Source of the DNA: Salvelinus alpinus
Taxonomy: Eukaryota; Chordata; Actinopteri; Salmoniformes; Salmonidae
Length of the DNA stretch: 64,000 nucleotides
Assembly: GCF_045679555.1 (NCBI RefSeq)
Contig: NC_092096.1
Coordinates: 30,355,624-30,419,623, forward strand
Reading direction: 5' to 3'
Part shown: positions 26,244 through 38,500 of the stretch, in pieces
Layout of the letters: every line of letters starts with the position of its first letter
Numbering within the stretch: the stretch's first letter is position 1
Notes under the pieces: generated by a model
The model's input: the letters and a program-made list of their open reading frames with translations, nothing else
Databases searched by the model: none
What the model was told of the DNA's origin: nothing
Made by a program: the position numbers and the translations under genes

Positions 26244-29200
26244 AGCCAGTTTAATAAGGTAGTGGGGTTTGTACTAGCCAGTATAATAAGGTAGGTGGGG
26301 TTTGGACTAGCCAGTATAATAAGGTAGGTGGGGTTTGTACTAGCCAGTATAATAAGGTAGGTGGGGTTTGGACTAGCCAGTATAATAAGGTAGTGGGGTT
26401 TGTACTAGCCAGTATAATAAGGTAGGTGGGGGTTGTACTAGCCAGTATAATAAGGTAGGTGGGGGTTGTACTAGCCAGTATAATAAGGTAGGTGGGGTTT
26501 GGACTAGCCAGTATAATAAGGTAGGTGGGGTTTGTACTAGCCAGTATAATAAGGTGGGTGGGGTTTGTACTAGCCAGTATAATAAGGTAGGTGGGGTTTG
26601 GACTAGCCAGTATAATAAGGTAGGTGGGGGTTGGACTAGCCAGTATAATAAGGTAGGTGGGGTTTGGACTAGCCAGTATAATAAGGTAGGTGGGGTTTGT
26701 ACTAGCCAGTATAATAAGGTAGGTGGGGTTTGGACTAGCCAGTATAATATGGTAGGTGGGGTTTGGACTAGCCAGTATAATAAGGTAGGTGGGGGTTGGA
26801 CTAGCCAGTATAATAAGGTAGGTGGGGTTTGGACTAGCCAGTATAATAAGGTAGGTGGGGTTTGGACTAGCCAGTATAATAAGGTAGGTGGGGGTTGGAC
26901 TAGCCAGTATAATAAGGTAGGTGGGGTTTGCACTAGCCAGTATAATAAGGTAGGTGGGGTTTGGACTAGCCAGTATAATAAGGTAGGTGGGGTTTGGACT
27001 AGCCAGTATAATAAGGTAGGTGGGGTTTGGACTAGCCAGTATAATAAGGTAGGTGGGGGTTGTACTAGCCAGTTTAATAAGGTAGTGGGGTTTGTACTAG
27101 CCAGTATAATAAGGTAGGTGGGGTTTGGACTAGCCAGTATAATAAGGTAGGTGGGGTTTGTACTAGCCAGTATAATAAGGTAGGTGGGGTTTGGACTAGC
27201 CAGTATAATAAGGTAGTGGGGTTTGTACTAGCCAGTATAATAAGGTAGGTGGGGGTTGTACTAGCCAGTATAATAAGGTAGGTGGGGGTTGTACTAGCCA
27301 GTATAATAAGGTAGGTGGGGTTTGGACTAGCCAGTATAATAAGGTAGGTGGGGTTTGTACTAGCCAGTATAATAAGGTGGGTGGGGTTTGTACTAGCCAG
27401 TATAATAAGGTCGGTGGGGTTTGGACTAGCCAGTATAATAAGGTAGGTGGGGTTTGGACTAGCCAGTATAATAAGGTAGGTGGGGTTTGGACTAGCCAGT
27501 ATAATAAGGTAGGTGGGGTTTGGACTAGCCAGTATAATAAGGTAGGTGGGGTTTGGACTAGCCAGTATAATAAGGTAGGTGGGGGTTGTACTAGCCAGTT
27601 TAATAAGGTAGTGGGGTTTGTACTAGCCAGTATAATAAGGTAGGTGGGGTTTGGACTAGCCAGTATAATAAGGTAGGTGGGGTTTGTACTAGCCAGTATA
27701 ATAAGGTAGGTGGGGTTTGGACTAGCCAGTATAATAAGGTAGTGGGGTTTGTACTAGCCAGTATAATAAGGTAGGTGGGGGTTGTACTAGCCAGTATAAT
27801 AAGGTAGGTGGGGGTTGTACTAGCCAGTATAATAAGGTAGGTGGGGTTTGGACTAGCCAGTATAATAAGGTAGGTGGGGTTTGGACTAGCCAGTATAATA
27901 AGGTAGGTGGGGTTTGGACTAGCCAGTATAATAAGGTAGGTGGGGTTTGGACTAGCCAGTATAATAAGGTAGGTGGGGGTTGGACTAGCCAGTATAATAA
28001 GGTAGGTGGGGTTTGCACTAGCCAGTATAATAAGGTAGGTGGGGTTTGGACTAGCCAGTATAATAAGGTAGGTGGGGTTTGGACTAGCCAGTATAATAAG
28101 GTAGGTGGGGTTTGGACTAGCCAGTATAATAAGGTAGGTGGGGGTTGGACTAGCCAGTATAATAAGGTAGGTGGGGTTTAGACTAGCCAGTATAATAAGG
28201 TAGGTGGGGTTTGGACTAGCCAGTATAATAAGGTAGGTGGGGTTTGTACTAGTCAGTATAATAAGGTAGGTGGGGGTTGGACTAGCCAGTATAATAAGGT
28301 AGGTGGGGTTTGCACTAGCCAGTATAATAAGGTAGGTGGGGTTTGTACTAGCCAGTATAATAAGGTAGGTGGGGTTTGTACTAGCCAGTATAATAAGGTA
28401 GGTGGGGTTTGGACTAGCCAGTATCATAGGGTAGGTGGGGTTTGTACTAGTCAGTATAATAAGGTAGGTGGGGTTTGGACTAGCCAGTATCATAAGGTAG
28501 GTGGGGTTTGTACTAGTCAGTATAATAAGGTAGGTGGGGTTTGTACTAGTCAGTATAATAAGGTAGGTGGGGGTTGGACTAGCCAGTATAATAAGGTAGG
28601 TGGGGTTTGGACTAGCCAGTATAATAAGGTAGGTGGGGTTTGGACTAGCCAGTATAATAAGGTAGGTGGGGTTTGGACTAGCCAGTATAATAAGGTAGGT
28701 GGGGGTTGGACTAGCCAGTATAATAAGGTAGGTGGGGTTTGGACTAGCCAGTATAATAAGGTAGGTGGGGTTTGCACTAGCCAGTATAATAAGGTAGGTG
28801 GGGTTTGGACTAGCCAGTATAATAAGGTAGGTGGGGTTTGGACTAGCCAGTATAATAAGGTAGGTGGGGTTTGGACTAGCCAGTATAATAAGGTAGGTGG
28901 GGGTTGGACTAGCCAGTATAATAAGGTAGGTGGGGTTTGGACTAGCCAGTATAATAAGGTAGGTGGGGTTTGGACTAGCCAGTATAATAAGGTAGGTGGG
29001 GTTTGTACTAGTCAGTATAATAAGGTAGGTGGGGGTTGGACTAGCCAGTATAATAAGGTAGGTGGGGTTTGCACTAGCCAGTATAATAAGGTAGGTGGGG
29101 TTTGGACTAGCCAGTATAATAAGGTAGATGGGGTTTGTACTAGCCAGTATAATAAAGTAGGTGGGGTTTGGACTAGCCAGTATAATAACGTAGTGGGGTT

Positions 29201-31050
29201 TGTACTAGCCAGTATAATAAGGTAGGTGGGGTTTGGACTAGCCAGTATAATAAGGTAGGTGGGGTTTGGACTAGCCAGTATAATAAGGTAGGTGGGGTTT
29301 GGACTAGCCAGTATAATAAGGTAGGTGGGGTTTGTACTAGCCAGTATAATAAGGTAGGTGGGGTTGGACTAGCCAGTATAATAAGGTAGTGGGGTTTGTA
29401 CTAGCCAGTATAATAAGGTCTGTGGGGTTTGTACTAGCCAGTATAATAAGGTCGGTGGGGTTTGTACTAGCCAGTATAATAAGGTAGGTGGGGTTTGGAC
29501 TAGCCAGTATAATAAGGTAGGTGGGGTTTGGACTAGCCAGTATAATAAGGTAGGTGGGGTTTGGACTAGCCAGTATAATAAGGTAGGTGGGGTTTGTACT
29601 AGCCAGTATAACAAGGTAGGTGGGGTTTGGACTAGCCAGTATAATAAGGTAGGTGGGGTTTGGACTAGCCAGTATAATAAGGACGATGGGGTTTGGACTA
29701 GCCAGTATAATAAGGTAGGTGGGGTTTGGACTAGCCAGTATAATAAGGTAGGTGGGGTTTGGACTAGCCAGTATAATAAGGTAGGTGGGGTTTGGACTAG
29801 CCAGTATAATAAGGTAGGTGGGGTTTGGACTAGCCAGTATAATAAGGTAGGTGGGGTTTGGACTAGCCAGTATAATAAGGTAGGTGGGGTTTGGACTAGC
29901 CAGTATAATAAGGTAGGTGGGGTTTGTACTAGCCAGTATAATAAGGTAGGTGGGGTTTGGACTAGCCAGTATAATAAGGTAGGTGGGGTTTGGACTAGCC
30001 AGTATAATAAGGTAGGTGGGGTTTGGACTAGCCAGTATAATAAGGTCGATGGGTTTGGACTAGCCAGTATAATAAGGTAGGTGGGGTTTGGACTAGCCAG
30101 TATAATAAGGTAGGTGGGGTTTGGACTAGCCAGTATAATAAGGACGATAGGGTTTGGACTAGCCAGTATAATAAGGTCGGTGGGGTTTGGACTAGCCAGT
30201 ATAATAAGGTCGATGGGTTTGGACTAGCCAGTATAATAAGGTAGGTGGGGTTTGGACTAGCCAGTATAATAAGGTAGGTGGGGTTTGGACTAGCCAGTAT
30301 AATAAGGACGATAGGGTTTGGACTAGCCAGTATAATAAGGTTGATGGGGTTTGGACTAGCCAGTATAATAAGGTAGGTGGGGTTTGGACTAGCCAGTATA
30401 ATAAAGTAGGTGGGGTTTGGACTAGCCAGTATAATAAGGTAGGTGGGGTTTGGACTAGCCAGTATAATAAGGTAGGTGGGGTTTGGACTAGCCAGTATAA
30501 TAAGGTAGGTGGGGTTTGGACTAGCCAGTATAATAAGGTAGGTGGGGTTTGGACTAGCCAGTATAATAAGGTAGGTGGGGTTTGGACTAGCCAGTATAAT
30601 AAGGTAGGTGGGGTTTGGACTAGCCAGTATAATAAGGTAGGTGGGGTTTGGACTAGCCAGTATAATAAGGTAGGTGGGGTTTGGACTAGCCAGTATAATA
30701 AGGTAGGTGGGGTTTGGACTAGCCAGTATAATAAGGTAGGTGGGGTTTGGACTAGCCAGTATAATAAGGTAGGTGGGGTTTGGACTAGCCAGTATAATAA
30801 GGTAGGTGGGGTTTGGACTAGCCAGTATAATAAGGTAGGTGGGGTTTGGACTAGCCAGTATAATAAGGTCGATGGGGTTTGGACTAGCCAGTATAATAAG
30901 GTAGGTGGGGTTTGGACTAGCCAGTATAATAAGGTCGGTGGGGTTTGTACTAGCCAGTATAATAAGGTCGGTGGGGTTTGGACTAGCCAGTATAATAAGG
31001 ACGATGGGGTTTGGACTAGTCAGTATAATAAGGTAGGTGGGGTTTGAACT
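26244..31050. repeat. 33-bp minisatellite, about 145 copies
   Basis: The unit is GGTAGGTGGGGTTTGGACTA followed by GCCAGTATAATAA. Because 33 is a multiple of three and the unit has no stop in several frames, long false open frames appear on both strands (VGGVWTSQYNK on +, LYWLVQTPPTL on -). Variants include GTACTAG, GCACTAG, GGGTTGG, a 32-bp unit lacking one G, and GGACGAT. The left half is a mosaic with repeated blocks; the right half (about 29690-30870) is nearly uniform. Confidence 0.97.
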
Positions 31051-31084
31051 GATTGAATATGTTCACATGTTGATTAGTTCACAT

Positions 31085-31226
31085 CACAGGAGGTTGGTGG
31101 CACCTTAATTGGGGAGGACAGGCTCGTGGTAATGGCTGGTGCGGAATCAGTGGAATGGTATGATGCCATTCCATTGATGCCGTTCCGGACATTATTATGA
31201 GCCGTCCCCACAGCAGCTTCCTGTGG
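31085..31226. mobile_element. Salmonid short MITE
   Basis: The element starts CACAGGAGGTTGGTGGCACC and ends CAGCAGCTTCCTGTGG. The outer bases CACAGGA and TCCTGTG are inverted. I recognise it as a very common salmonid interspersed repeat; the central hairpin is shortened here. Confidence 0.65.
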
Positions 31227-31291
31227 TTCGCATGTTAAGTTGAGCTTGTTTCAGCCCAGAAGCCCTATAAGAACACTAGGCACATTTACAA

Positions 31292-31680
31292 CATAATGAG
31301 AGTGGATTTATAAAGCACTTTACACTCACCAGCTGGAAAGTGATATATGCCAATTAGGAGGATGATTAGGTGGCCAGGTTGGGAATTTAACCCCCTACTC
31401 TTACAATAAGTGCCATGGGATTTTTAATGACCACAGAGAGTTAGGACACCCATTTTAACTTCCCATCTGAAAGACAGCACCCTATGCAGGGCAATGTCCC
31501 CTTCAGTGCCCTGGGGCATTAGGATCTCCTTAGACCAGATGAAAGAGTGCCTCCTATTGGCCCTCCAACACCGTTTCCAGTAGCATCTGGTCTTCCATCA
31601 AGGGACTGACCGGGACCAACCATGCTTTGCTTCAGGGACAAGCCAGCAGTGGGATGCAGGGTGCTCTGCTGCTGGCAGTA
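31292..31680. repeat. Salmonid interspersed repeat, unclassified
   Basis: Phrases such as GTGCCATGGGATTTTTAATG, CTGAAAGACAGCACCCTA and CAGTAGCATCTGGTCTTCCA belong to a high-copy family I recall from salmonid genomes. There is no coding capacity, and the ends are not well defined. Confidence 0.5.
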
Positions 31681-32424
31681 GACTGCTGACATAATAGTTA
31701 TAAAGTTGTGTTGCAGCCCTGTTTGTGTGGCAGTGGTAAGCTATGTGACTTGAGTTTACATGGGCTCTGGAGGCTACTGATCTTTTCAACCAGTTCTGTA
31801 CCTTTAAACGGCCATAACATCCACATTTTGACCTTCAAGAAATTGTATTTTTATTAATTTATAAAATGTGCTGGATAGAGAGCAAGAATGACTTTCCGTT
31901 AACGACAGATTGCTACTAGTGATAAAGTTGCAGATGGATTGTGAGGTTATATTCCCAGATAATACAATTCAAGACACTGGGCCACACTTTATGGAAACAC
32001 TTCTTCCCATAGTAAAATGGCAATACTCTACAATACAGTCTGTATACATTGTATGGCACATCTGAAGTGAATCAATAGCTTTAACATACTGCATCGATTT
32101 GTAAATATCATAGTCGAGACAAGATAATATTCCAACACGTAAAACAGCTATTTCGATTTGTTAATAGGCCTATTCTTCTACGTAATACATTGTTCTTCAG
32201 CATGGTTTTCTCCAGGGTTGATAAGGACACTATGATTGGCAGCCTGCTCTCGACCTTTAGTCCTACATGGCTCTGATCTCTACCTCTGATTCTATCACAA
32301 CAGTCATTCATTACAGCTACAAGATTTCTTCTTTACCTTCAACTTAGTGACATTTAATGTGGTGTCAGTGGTGGAGCATCACTCTCTGGTCAGCCGTTGT
32401 CTTCCAGTACGGACAAGTCTAAAT

Positions 32425-32537
32425 GGGATCCGTGGGACGTCCCAATTCTGATGTCACCCCATTGAACATCAGATTTAAAAAAAGGTTAAGGTAAGGGTAA
32501 AGGTTAGGGTTTTGTGTAGGGACGTCCCAAGGTTCCC
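32425..32537. mobile_element. short MITE, family A copy 2
   Basis: The ends GGGATCCGTGGGACGTCCC and GGGACGTCCCAAGGTTCCC are inverted repeats with a GGTTAAGGTAAGG core, matching the copy at 19492. Confidence 0.7.
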
Positions 32538-32819
32538 AGGTACCTCTAACCCTTCCACCACAAAGTCCAGTAAGGTGGCTCAGCAAGCCAGACAGTGCTT
32601 ACAGTTCTCATGGCCCATGCTCACCCACTGTAAACAGTCTTACAATGATGAGCCCAATGAAGAGCAAAGAGTGGAACACAAGTCAAGAAGGAATCCACAG
32701 TTCAGGTACATGTGGTCCAGAGGTGAGTTTGACACAATAAAGACGACAGCTCTGTTTGATCAGACGTCTGAACAATCCAATGCTGTAGCCTAGCGGTCAT
32801 GTGCGGTCATGTGTTAGTT
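32538..32819. other. Unique stretch with a possible orphan exon
   Basis: Positions 32691-32722 repeat 20199-20230 with two mismatches. In one frame both read NPQFR then D or Y, then MWSR, and the copy here is followed by a GTGAGT donor-like site at 32724. I do not recognise the peptide. Confidence 0.3.
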
Positions 32820-33014
32820 CACCGTTTCCCAAACTCGGTCCTGGGGACCTCAAGGGGTGCATGTTTTGGTTTTTGTCCAACTACTACACAGCTGATTCAA
32901 GTTTTCAAAGCTTGACGATTAGTTAATTATTTTAATCAGTTGGGTCAAATGCTAGGGCAAAAACCAAAACGTGCACCCCTTGGAGGTCCCCAGGACTGAG
33001 TTTGGGAAACGCTG
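32820..33014. mobile_element. hAT-type MITE, complete
   Basis: The left end CACCGTTTCCCAAACTCGG and the right end GAGTTTGGGAAACGCTG are inverted repeats, each next to GGTCCTGGGG or CCCCAGGAC. The flanks TGTTAGTT and GGTTAATT (8 bp, two mismatches) may be the target duplication. Related to the fragment at 5605. Confidence 0.8.
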
Positions 33015-33108
33015 GGTTAATTTGTGTTTTTCTATGGCCTTGAATGGTGGGACAGAATCTCATGTTCTTTTTCACAAACAAAACTTTTCTCGTATGTTTC
33101 CTAATATG

Positions 33109-33308
33109 TTTTATTGTCACATACACCAGATAGGTGCAGTGAAATGTGTTGTTTTACAGGGTCAGTCATAGTAGTACAGCGCCTCTGGAGCAAATCAGGG
33201 TGAAGCGCCTTGCTCAGGGGGCACAACGACCTTGTCAGCTCAGGTATTCAAACCAGCGACCTTTCGGTTACTGACCCAATGCTCTAACAGCTACGCTATC
33301 TGCCGCCC
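33109..33308 (-). mobile_element. tRNA-derived SINE
   Basis: On the minus strand the 5' end reads GGGCGGCAGATAGCGTAGCT with an A-box-like TAGCGTAGCTGTTAGAGC, and a B-box-like GGTTTGAATACC lies about 40 nt later. The 3' part ends in ATTAG-type sequence after a GTGACAATAAAA stretch. This is the layout of salmonid tRNA-headed SINEs. Box mutations suggest it is old. Confidence 0.75.
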
Positions 33309-34799
33309 GTTAAGTCATCGGCCTACTGTGTCCACTCAGTAACGGATTTCATTTCATAAAACAATATGAAGTCTTCCATCTGTTGTTGCCAATATCAAGG
33401 TCATGCCTGGATGAGAAAGGGTCCGTAGGGGTTGGTCTTTACTAAGTGGGTTCTCTTGGAGAGGATGTGTCTCCTCCTTTCATTCATTCGTCTTCATTCT
33501 CCTTTCCACTTCCAGAGTGACAGGTATGAAGCTGGAACGTTGTGTTACATTATCTTTACCTCTGATGGGCACCGACACCTGTGAACAAAGAACACAACTA
33601 GATTTACCAATGGCAACGTAAGCATATGGATATTGATCCCATGAAAGTATATCAGATCATTCACAATTCACAAAAAGCACACCCACCTTTGTACAGTATT
33701 TGGCTGTTTATATGGAATTACCAGTCTCTGTGAGGACAGAAAGGAGAGGTTAGCATTGGTAATGTCACTATGAATACCGCTTGAGCTCGTGTACTTGTAG
33801 TAACAGAGACATACCAGAGGGTGGCAGTAGTGAGGAAAAGTCACCAATCAGTAGTAAGGTAATGACATCCTTATCTAAATGGCTCAGAGACCTCCTTTAT
33901 AAACATAGTTAATCAGTGGACTGACGCATACGTTACTGCAACAGAACAATTCATCACTTTGCCAAAATGAGACTCAGTCACTCTCTCTCGTCTTATAGCT
34001 GATAATGTGAAGTCAGACATCTTGAAACGCTATAACATTGATAATTGAGGGTGTCTCGGATTTTGGAAGCAGAGCCTACTAGACTTAATTTGAATGTGTG
34101 CCCAATTGAGACTCTCTCTCTCCTCCTGTCCCATAGCTGATAACGGCATCCTCCCTCTGTTCCATGGCGTTCTCCTGCACCAACAGGCAGCCCTAGCCGA
34201 TCAGCTCGTGATTCATTTAGACAGGCTGATAGCCAAGCTGTGTAAACAGCCATTAGTAATTCATGACTCCGTAAATTCTCTCCCTTTTTCTTCCATCTTA
34301 TTTTCTACAACTCCCTCTCCTTTCCATTTCTTTTTTTCTTTTCCTTCCCCCTTCTTGTCGTTTTATCCATTCTCTTTGACTCTGCCATCTTGTTTTCTTA
34401 TCTTCCTCTCTCATTCTCACACGTTCTCTCTCTCTCTCCCTCTGACTCACCAATTCCCAATCCCATTGGTAATAACAGTAAGCAGGTGTTATGTCAGAAG
34501 CAGTTAAAATATGTTAATTGGTGGTGGCTCGGGTATGTGAAATTATGCTGAAAATACTTGCATAAAAAGGGACGGAATATGAATATCTACCATGTGGGTT
34601 GTGGGGTTTGGACAGCAGGGTACAGTTGTTACATTTGATACACACCCACCCCATGCTCTGGGCTTTGGAGGAGGGGGTTGATGAGAAATGTGTATTTATT
34701 AGCCTAAATACATTAAACCCCAAGATATGGGAGATGTGGAAGGGTCTGGAGGAGAGGCGGCTCAGACTTCAGTGACAGAGGTTCTGTTATTCTGTGCAA
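33309..34799. other. Gene-free stretch left of the lhfpl3 exon
   Basis: I see no convincing exon. A final lhfpl3 exon should lie on the minus strand at lower coordinates than 35157, but I could not identify it here. There is a C/T-rich tract at 34280-34450. Confidence 0.5.
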
Positions 34800-34943
34800 C
34801 AGTGTTCTTCACTCATGGTCCCGGAGAGCCAAAGGGTGTGCAGGTGTTTGGTCCAGCACAGCACTAACACATCAGTATGGTGCTGCCCTTCAGAGACAGG
34901 TAGACACCCTGTGGTCCCCAGGAGCAGGGTTGAAGAGCATTGC
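34800..34943. mobile_element. hAT-type MITE, diverged
   Basis: The left end CAGTGTTCTTCACTCATGG and the right end GCAGGGTTGAAGAGCATTG are imperfect inverted repeats beside GGTCCCGG and GGTCCCCAGG. No clear target duplication remains. Confidence 0.55.
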
Positions 34944-35156
34944 TCTATGACCTTACACAGACTTGAACTATCACACATATCACTTTGTGAGACAGACTCT
35001 GTATGGCATGCTCATATGAGGAAAGTCCACAGCTCATATTCACAAAGCATCTCAGGGTAGGAGTCCTGATCTAGAATCAGGTCCCTCCTGTCCATGTAAT
35101 CTTATTCATAATGACCTAAAATCCCAAGCTGATCTTAGATTAAGTGTTGTCCTTAC

Positions 35157-35384
35157 TATCCAGCAGCTCATCAGCCATCAGCCCATCCTGACGGTTTCCC
35201 AGGACGAAGGCCAGGAAGGAGAGTATCAGGGCGTCCATGATGCCCATGATAGCCAGGATGTAGGCCCAGCGCACGGAGCACGCTCCCAGGGTGTACTTGT
35301 CTGTCTGCTCCCCACACATCCTCTTCACCTCATCACTGTCCCAGCCGTCTGGGTAGATCATACAGCCCAGAATCAGGCACGTAC
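35157..35384 (-). CDS. lhfpl3: lhfpl3 internal exon (fourth transmembrane region)
   Basis: The exon encodes [20 protein letters not shown], then [20 protein letters not shown], a hydrophobic helix [20 protein letters not shown], and [14 protein letters not shown]. This matches the C-terminal half of LHFPL3, a four-helix membrane protein of the LHFPL tetraspan family; the related LHFPL4 is an auxiliary partner of GABA-A receptors and LHFPL5 works in hair-cell transduction. Cysteines in the MCGE and LGAC segments lie in the second extracellular loop. The acceptor is a long pyrimidine tract plus CCCAG, ending at 35385. The donor GTAAGG gives an end at 35157; if unspliced, the frame would stop at 35140. 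Human LHFPL3 lies next to KMT2E, so the linkage supports the call. Exon 1 with helices 1-3 was not found and should lie beyond the right end. Confidence 0.9.
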
Positions 35385-35596
35385 CTGGGATAGGAGGAGG
35401 GAGGGAGGGATGGGGGGATGGAGAGACAGAGGGAGGGAGAAAGGAAGAAGTGGGGGAAAGGGGGAGATTACAGAAAAGAGAGAGTACAGGAGAAACACAG
35501 AAAGATGGAGGGAGAGAGAGAGAGAGAGAAAGAGACAAAGAGAGATAGTGTTAGCTTAACCCATACCATATCTATGGAGCATTCTGAACTCATCAC

Positions 35597-38500
35597 CCTC
35601 CCCCTGTAGTCTCTCCTCCATCTCTCCCCCTGTAGTCTCTCCTCCATCCCTCCCCCTGTAGTCTCTCCACCATCCCTCCCCCTGTAGTCTCTCCTCCACC
35701 CCTCCCCCTGTAGTCTCTCCTCCATCCCTCCCCCTGTAGTCTCTCCTCCATCCCTCCCCCTGTAGTCTCTCCTCCCCCCTCCCCTTCCCCTGTAGTCTCT
35801 CCTCCATCCCTCCCCCTGTAGTCTCTCCTCCTCCCCTCCCCCTGTAGTCTCTCCTCCATCCCTCCCCCTGTAGTCTCTCCTCCATCCCTCCCCCTGTAGT
35901 CTCTCCTCCATCCCTCTCCCTGTAGTCTCTCCACCATCCCTCCCCCTGTAGTCTCTCCTCCTCCACTCCCGCTGTAGTCTCTCCTCCTCCCCTCCCCCTG
36001 TAGTCTCTCCTCCATCCCTCCCCCTGTAGTCTCTCCTCCATCCCTCCCCCTGTAGTCTCTCCTCCATCCCTCCCCCTGTAGTCTCTCCTCCATCCCTCCC
36101 CCTGTAGTCTCTCCTCCATCTTTCCCCCTGTAGTCTCTCCTCCATCCCTCCCCCTGTAGTCTCTCCTCCATCCCTCCCCCTGTAGTCTCTCCTCCCCCCT
36201 CCCCTTCCCCTGTAGTCTCTCCTCCATCCCCCCCTGTAGTCGCTCCTCCTCCCCTCCCCCTGTAGTCTCTCCTCCTCCCCTCCCCCCTTCCCCTGTAGCC
36301 TCTCCTCCATTCCTCCTCCTGTAGTCTCTCCTCCTCCCCCCTTCTCCCCCTGTAGTCTCTCCTCCATACCTCCAGTCTCTCCTCCATCTCTCCCCCTGTA
36401 GTACCGCCTCCCCCTCCTCCCCCTGTAGTCTCTCCCCCATCCCTCCAGTCTCTCCTCCCCCTGTAGTCTCTCCTCCATCCCTCCCCCTGTAGTCTCTACT
36501 CCCCCCTGTAGTCTCTCCTCCTCCCCCTGTAGTCTCTCCTCCATCCCTCCCCCTGTAGTCTCTCCTCCATCCCTCCCCCTGTAGTCTCTACTCCCCCCCT
36601 GTAGTCTCTCCTCCTCCCCCTGTAGTCTCTCCTCCATCCCTCCCCCTGTAGTCTCTACTCCCCCCCTGTAGTCTCTTCTCCTCCCTCTGTAGTCTCTCCT
36701 CCATCCCTCCCCCTGTAGTCTCTACTCCCCCCCTGTAGTCTCTCCTCGTCATCCTGTAGTCTCTCCTCATCCTGTAGTCTCTCCTCATCCTGTAGTCTCT
36801 CCTCCTCCACTCCTGTAGTCCCTCCTCTCCTCCACCCCTCCCCCTGTAGTCTCTCCTCCATCCCTCCCCCTGTAGTCTCTACTCCCCCCTGTAGTCTCTC
36901 CTTCTCCCCCTGTAGTCTCTCCTCCCCCCTGTAGTCTCTCCTCCTCCCCCTGTAGTCTCTCCTCCATCCCTCCCCCTGTAGTCTCTACTCCCCCCCTGTA
37001 GTCTCTCCTCCATCCCTCCCCCTGTAGTCTCTACTCCTCCCCCTGTAGTCTCTCCTCCATCCCTCCCCCTGTAGTCTCTACTCCCCCCCTGTAGTCTCTC
37101 CTCCTCCCCCTGTAGTCTCCCCTCCCCCTCTGTAGTCCCCCCTCTCCCTGTAATCTCTTCTATCCTCCTCCCCCTGTAATCTCTCCTCTCCCCCTCTAGT
37201 CTCTCCTCTTCCCCCTGTAGTCTCTCCTCGTCATCCTGTAGTCTCTCCTCATCCTGTAGTCTCTCCTCCTCCCCTCCTGTAGTCCCTCCTCTCCTCCACC
37301 CCTCCCCCTGTAGTCTCTCCTCCATCCCTCCCCCTGTAGTCTCTCCTCCCCCCTCCCCTTCCCCTGTAGTCTCTCCTCCATCCCTCCCCCTGTAGTCTCT
37401 CCTCCTCCCCTCCCCCTGTAGTCTCTCCTCCATCCCTCCCCCTGTAGTCTCTCCTCCATCCCTCTCCCTGTAGTCTCTCCACCATCCCTCCCCCTGTAGT
37501 CTCTCCTCCTCCCCTCCCGCTGTAGTCTCTCCTCCATTCCTCCCCCTGTAGTCTCTCCTCCTCCCCTCCCCCTGTAGTCTCTCCTCCATCCCTCCCCCTG
37601 TAGTCTCTCCTCCATCCCTCCCCCTGTAGTCTCTCCTCCATCTTTCCCCCTGTAGTCTCTCCTCCTCCCCTCCCCCTGTAGTCTCTCCTCCATCCCTCCC
37701 CCTGTAGTCTCTCCTCCATCCCTCCCCCTGTAGTCTCTCCTCCCCCCTCCCCTTCCCCTGTAGTCTCTCCTCCATCCCCCCCTGTAGTCTCTCCTCCCCC
37801 CTCCCCCTGTAGTCTCTCCTCCTCCCCTCCCCCCTCCCCCTGTAGTCTCTCCTCCATTCCTCCTCCTGTAGTCTCTCCTCCTCCCCCCTTCTCCCCCTGT
37901 AGTCTCTCCTCCATACCTCCAGTCTCTCCTCCATCTCTCCCCCTGTAGTATCGCCTCCCCCCTCCTCCCCCTGTAGTCTCTCCCCCATCCCTCCAGTCTC
38001 TCCTCCCCCTGTAGTCTCTCCTCCATCCCTCCCCCTGTAGTCTCTACTCCTCCCCCTGTAGTCTCTCCTCCCCCTTGTAGCCTCTCCTCCTCCCCCTGTA
38101 GTCTCTCCTCCATCCCTCCCCCTGTAGTCTCTACTCCCCCCCTGTAGTCTCTCCTCCTCCCCCTGTAGTCTCTCCTCCATCCCTCCCCCTGTAGTCTCTA
38201 CTCCCCCCCCCTGTAGTCTCTACTCCTCCCCCTGTAGTCTCTCCTCCATCCCTCCCCCTGTAGTCTCTACTCCCCCCTGTAGTCTCTCCTCCATCCCTCC
38301 CCCTGTAGTCTCTACTCCCCCCCTGTAGTCTCTACTCCTCCCCCTGTAGTCTCTCCTCCATCCCTCCCCCTGTAGTCTCTACTCCCCCCCTGTAGTCTCT
38401 CCTCCTCCCCCTGTAGTCTCCCCTCCTCCCCCTGTAGTCTCCCCTCCCCCTCTGTAGTCCCCCCTCTCCCTGTAATCTCTTCTATCCTCCCCCCCTGTAA

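Noticed and set aside
26373..31050. Long open frames on both strands of the 33-bp array (up to about 300 codons)
   Set aside because: The 33-bp period preserves any frame without stops, both strands are open, and 32-bp units break it; no start, splice or family evidence for a protein.
35468..38180. Long Arg/Gly/Glu-rich frames on the minus strand (up to 433 codons)
   Set aside because: They come from the 26-bp repeat, where three units make 78 bp; several frames are open at once and no known protein matches.
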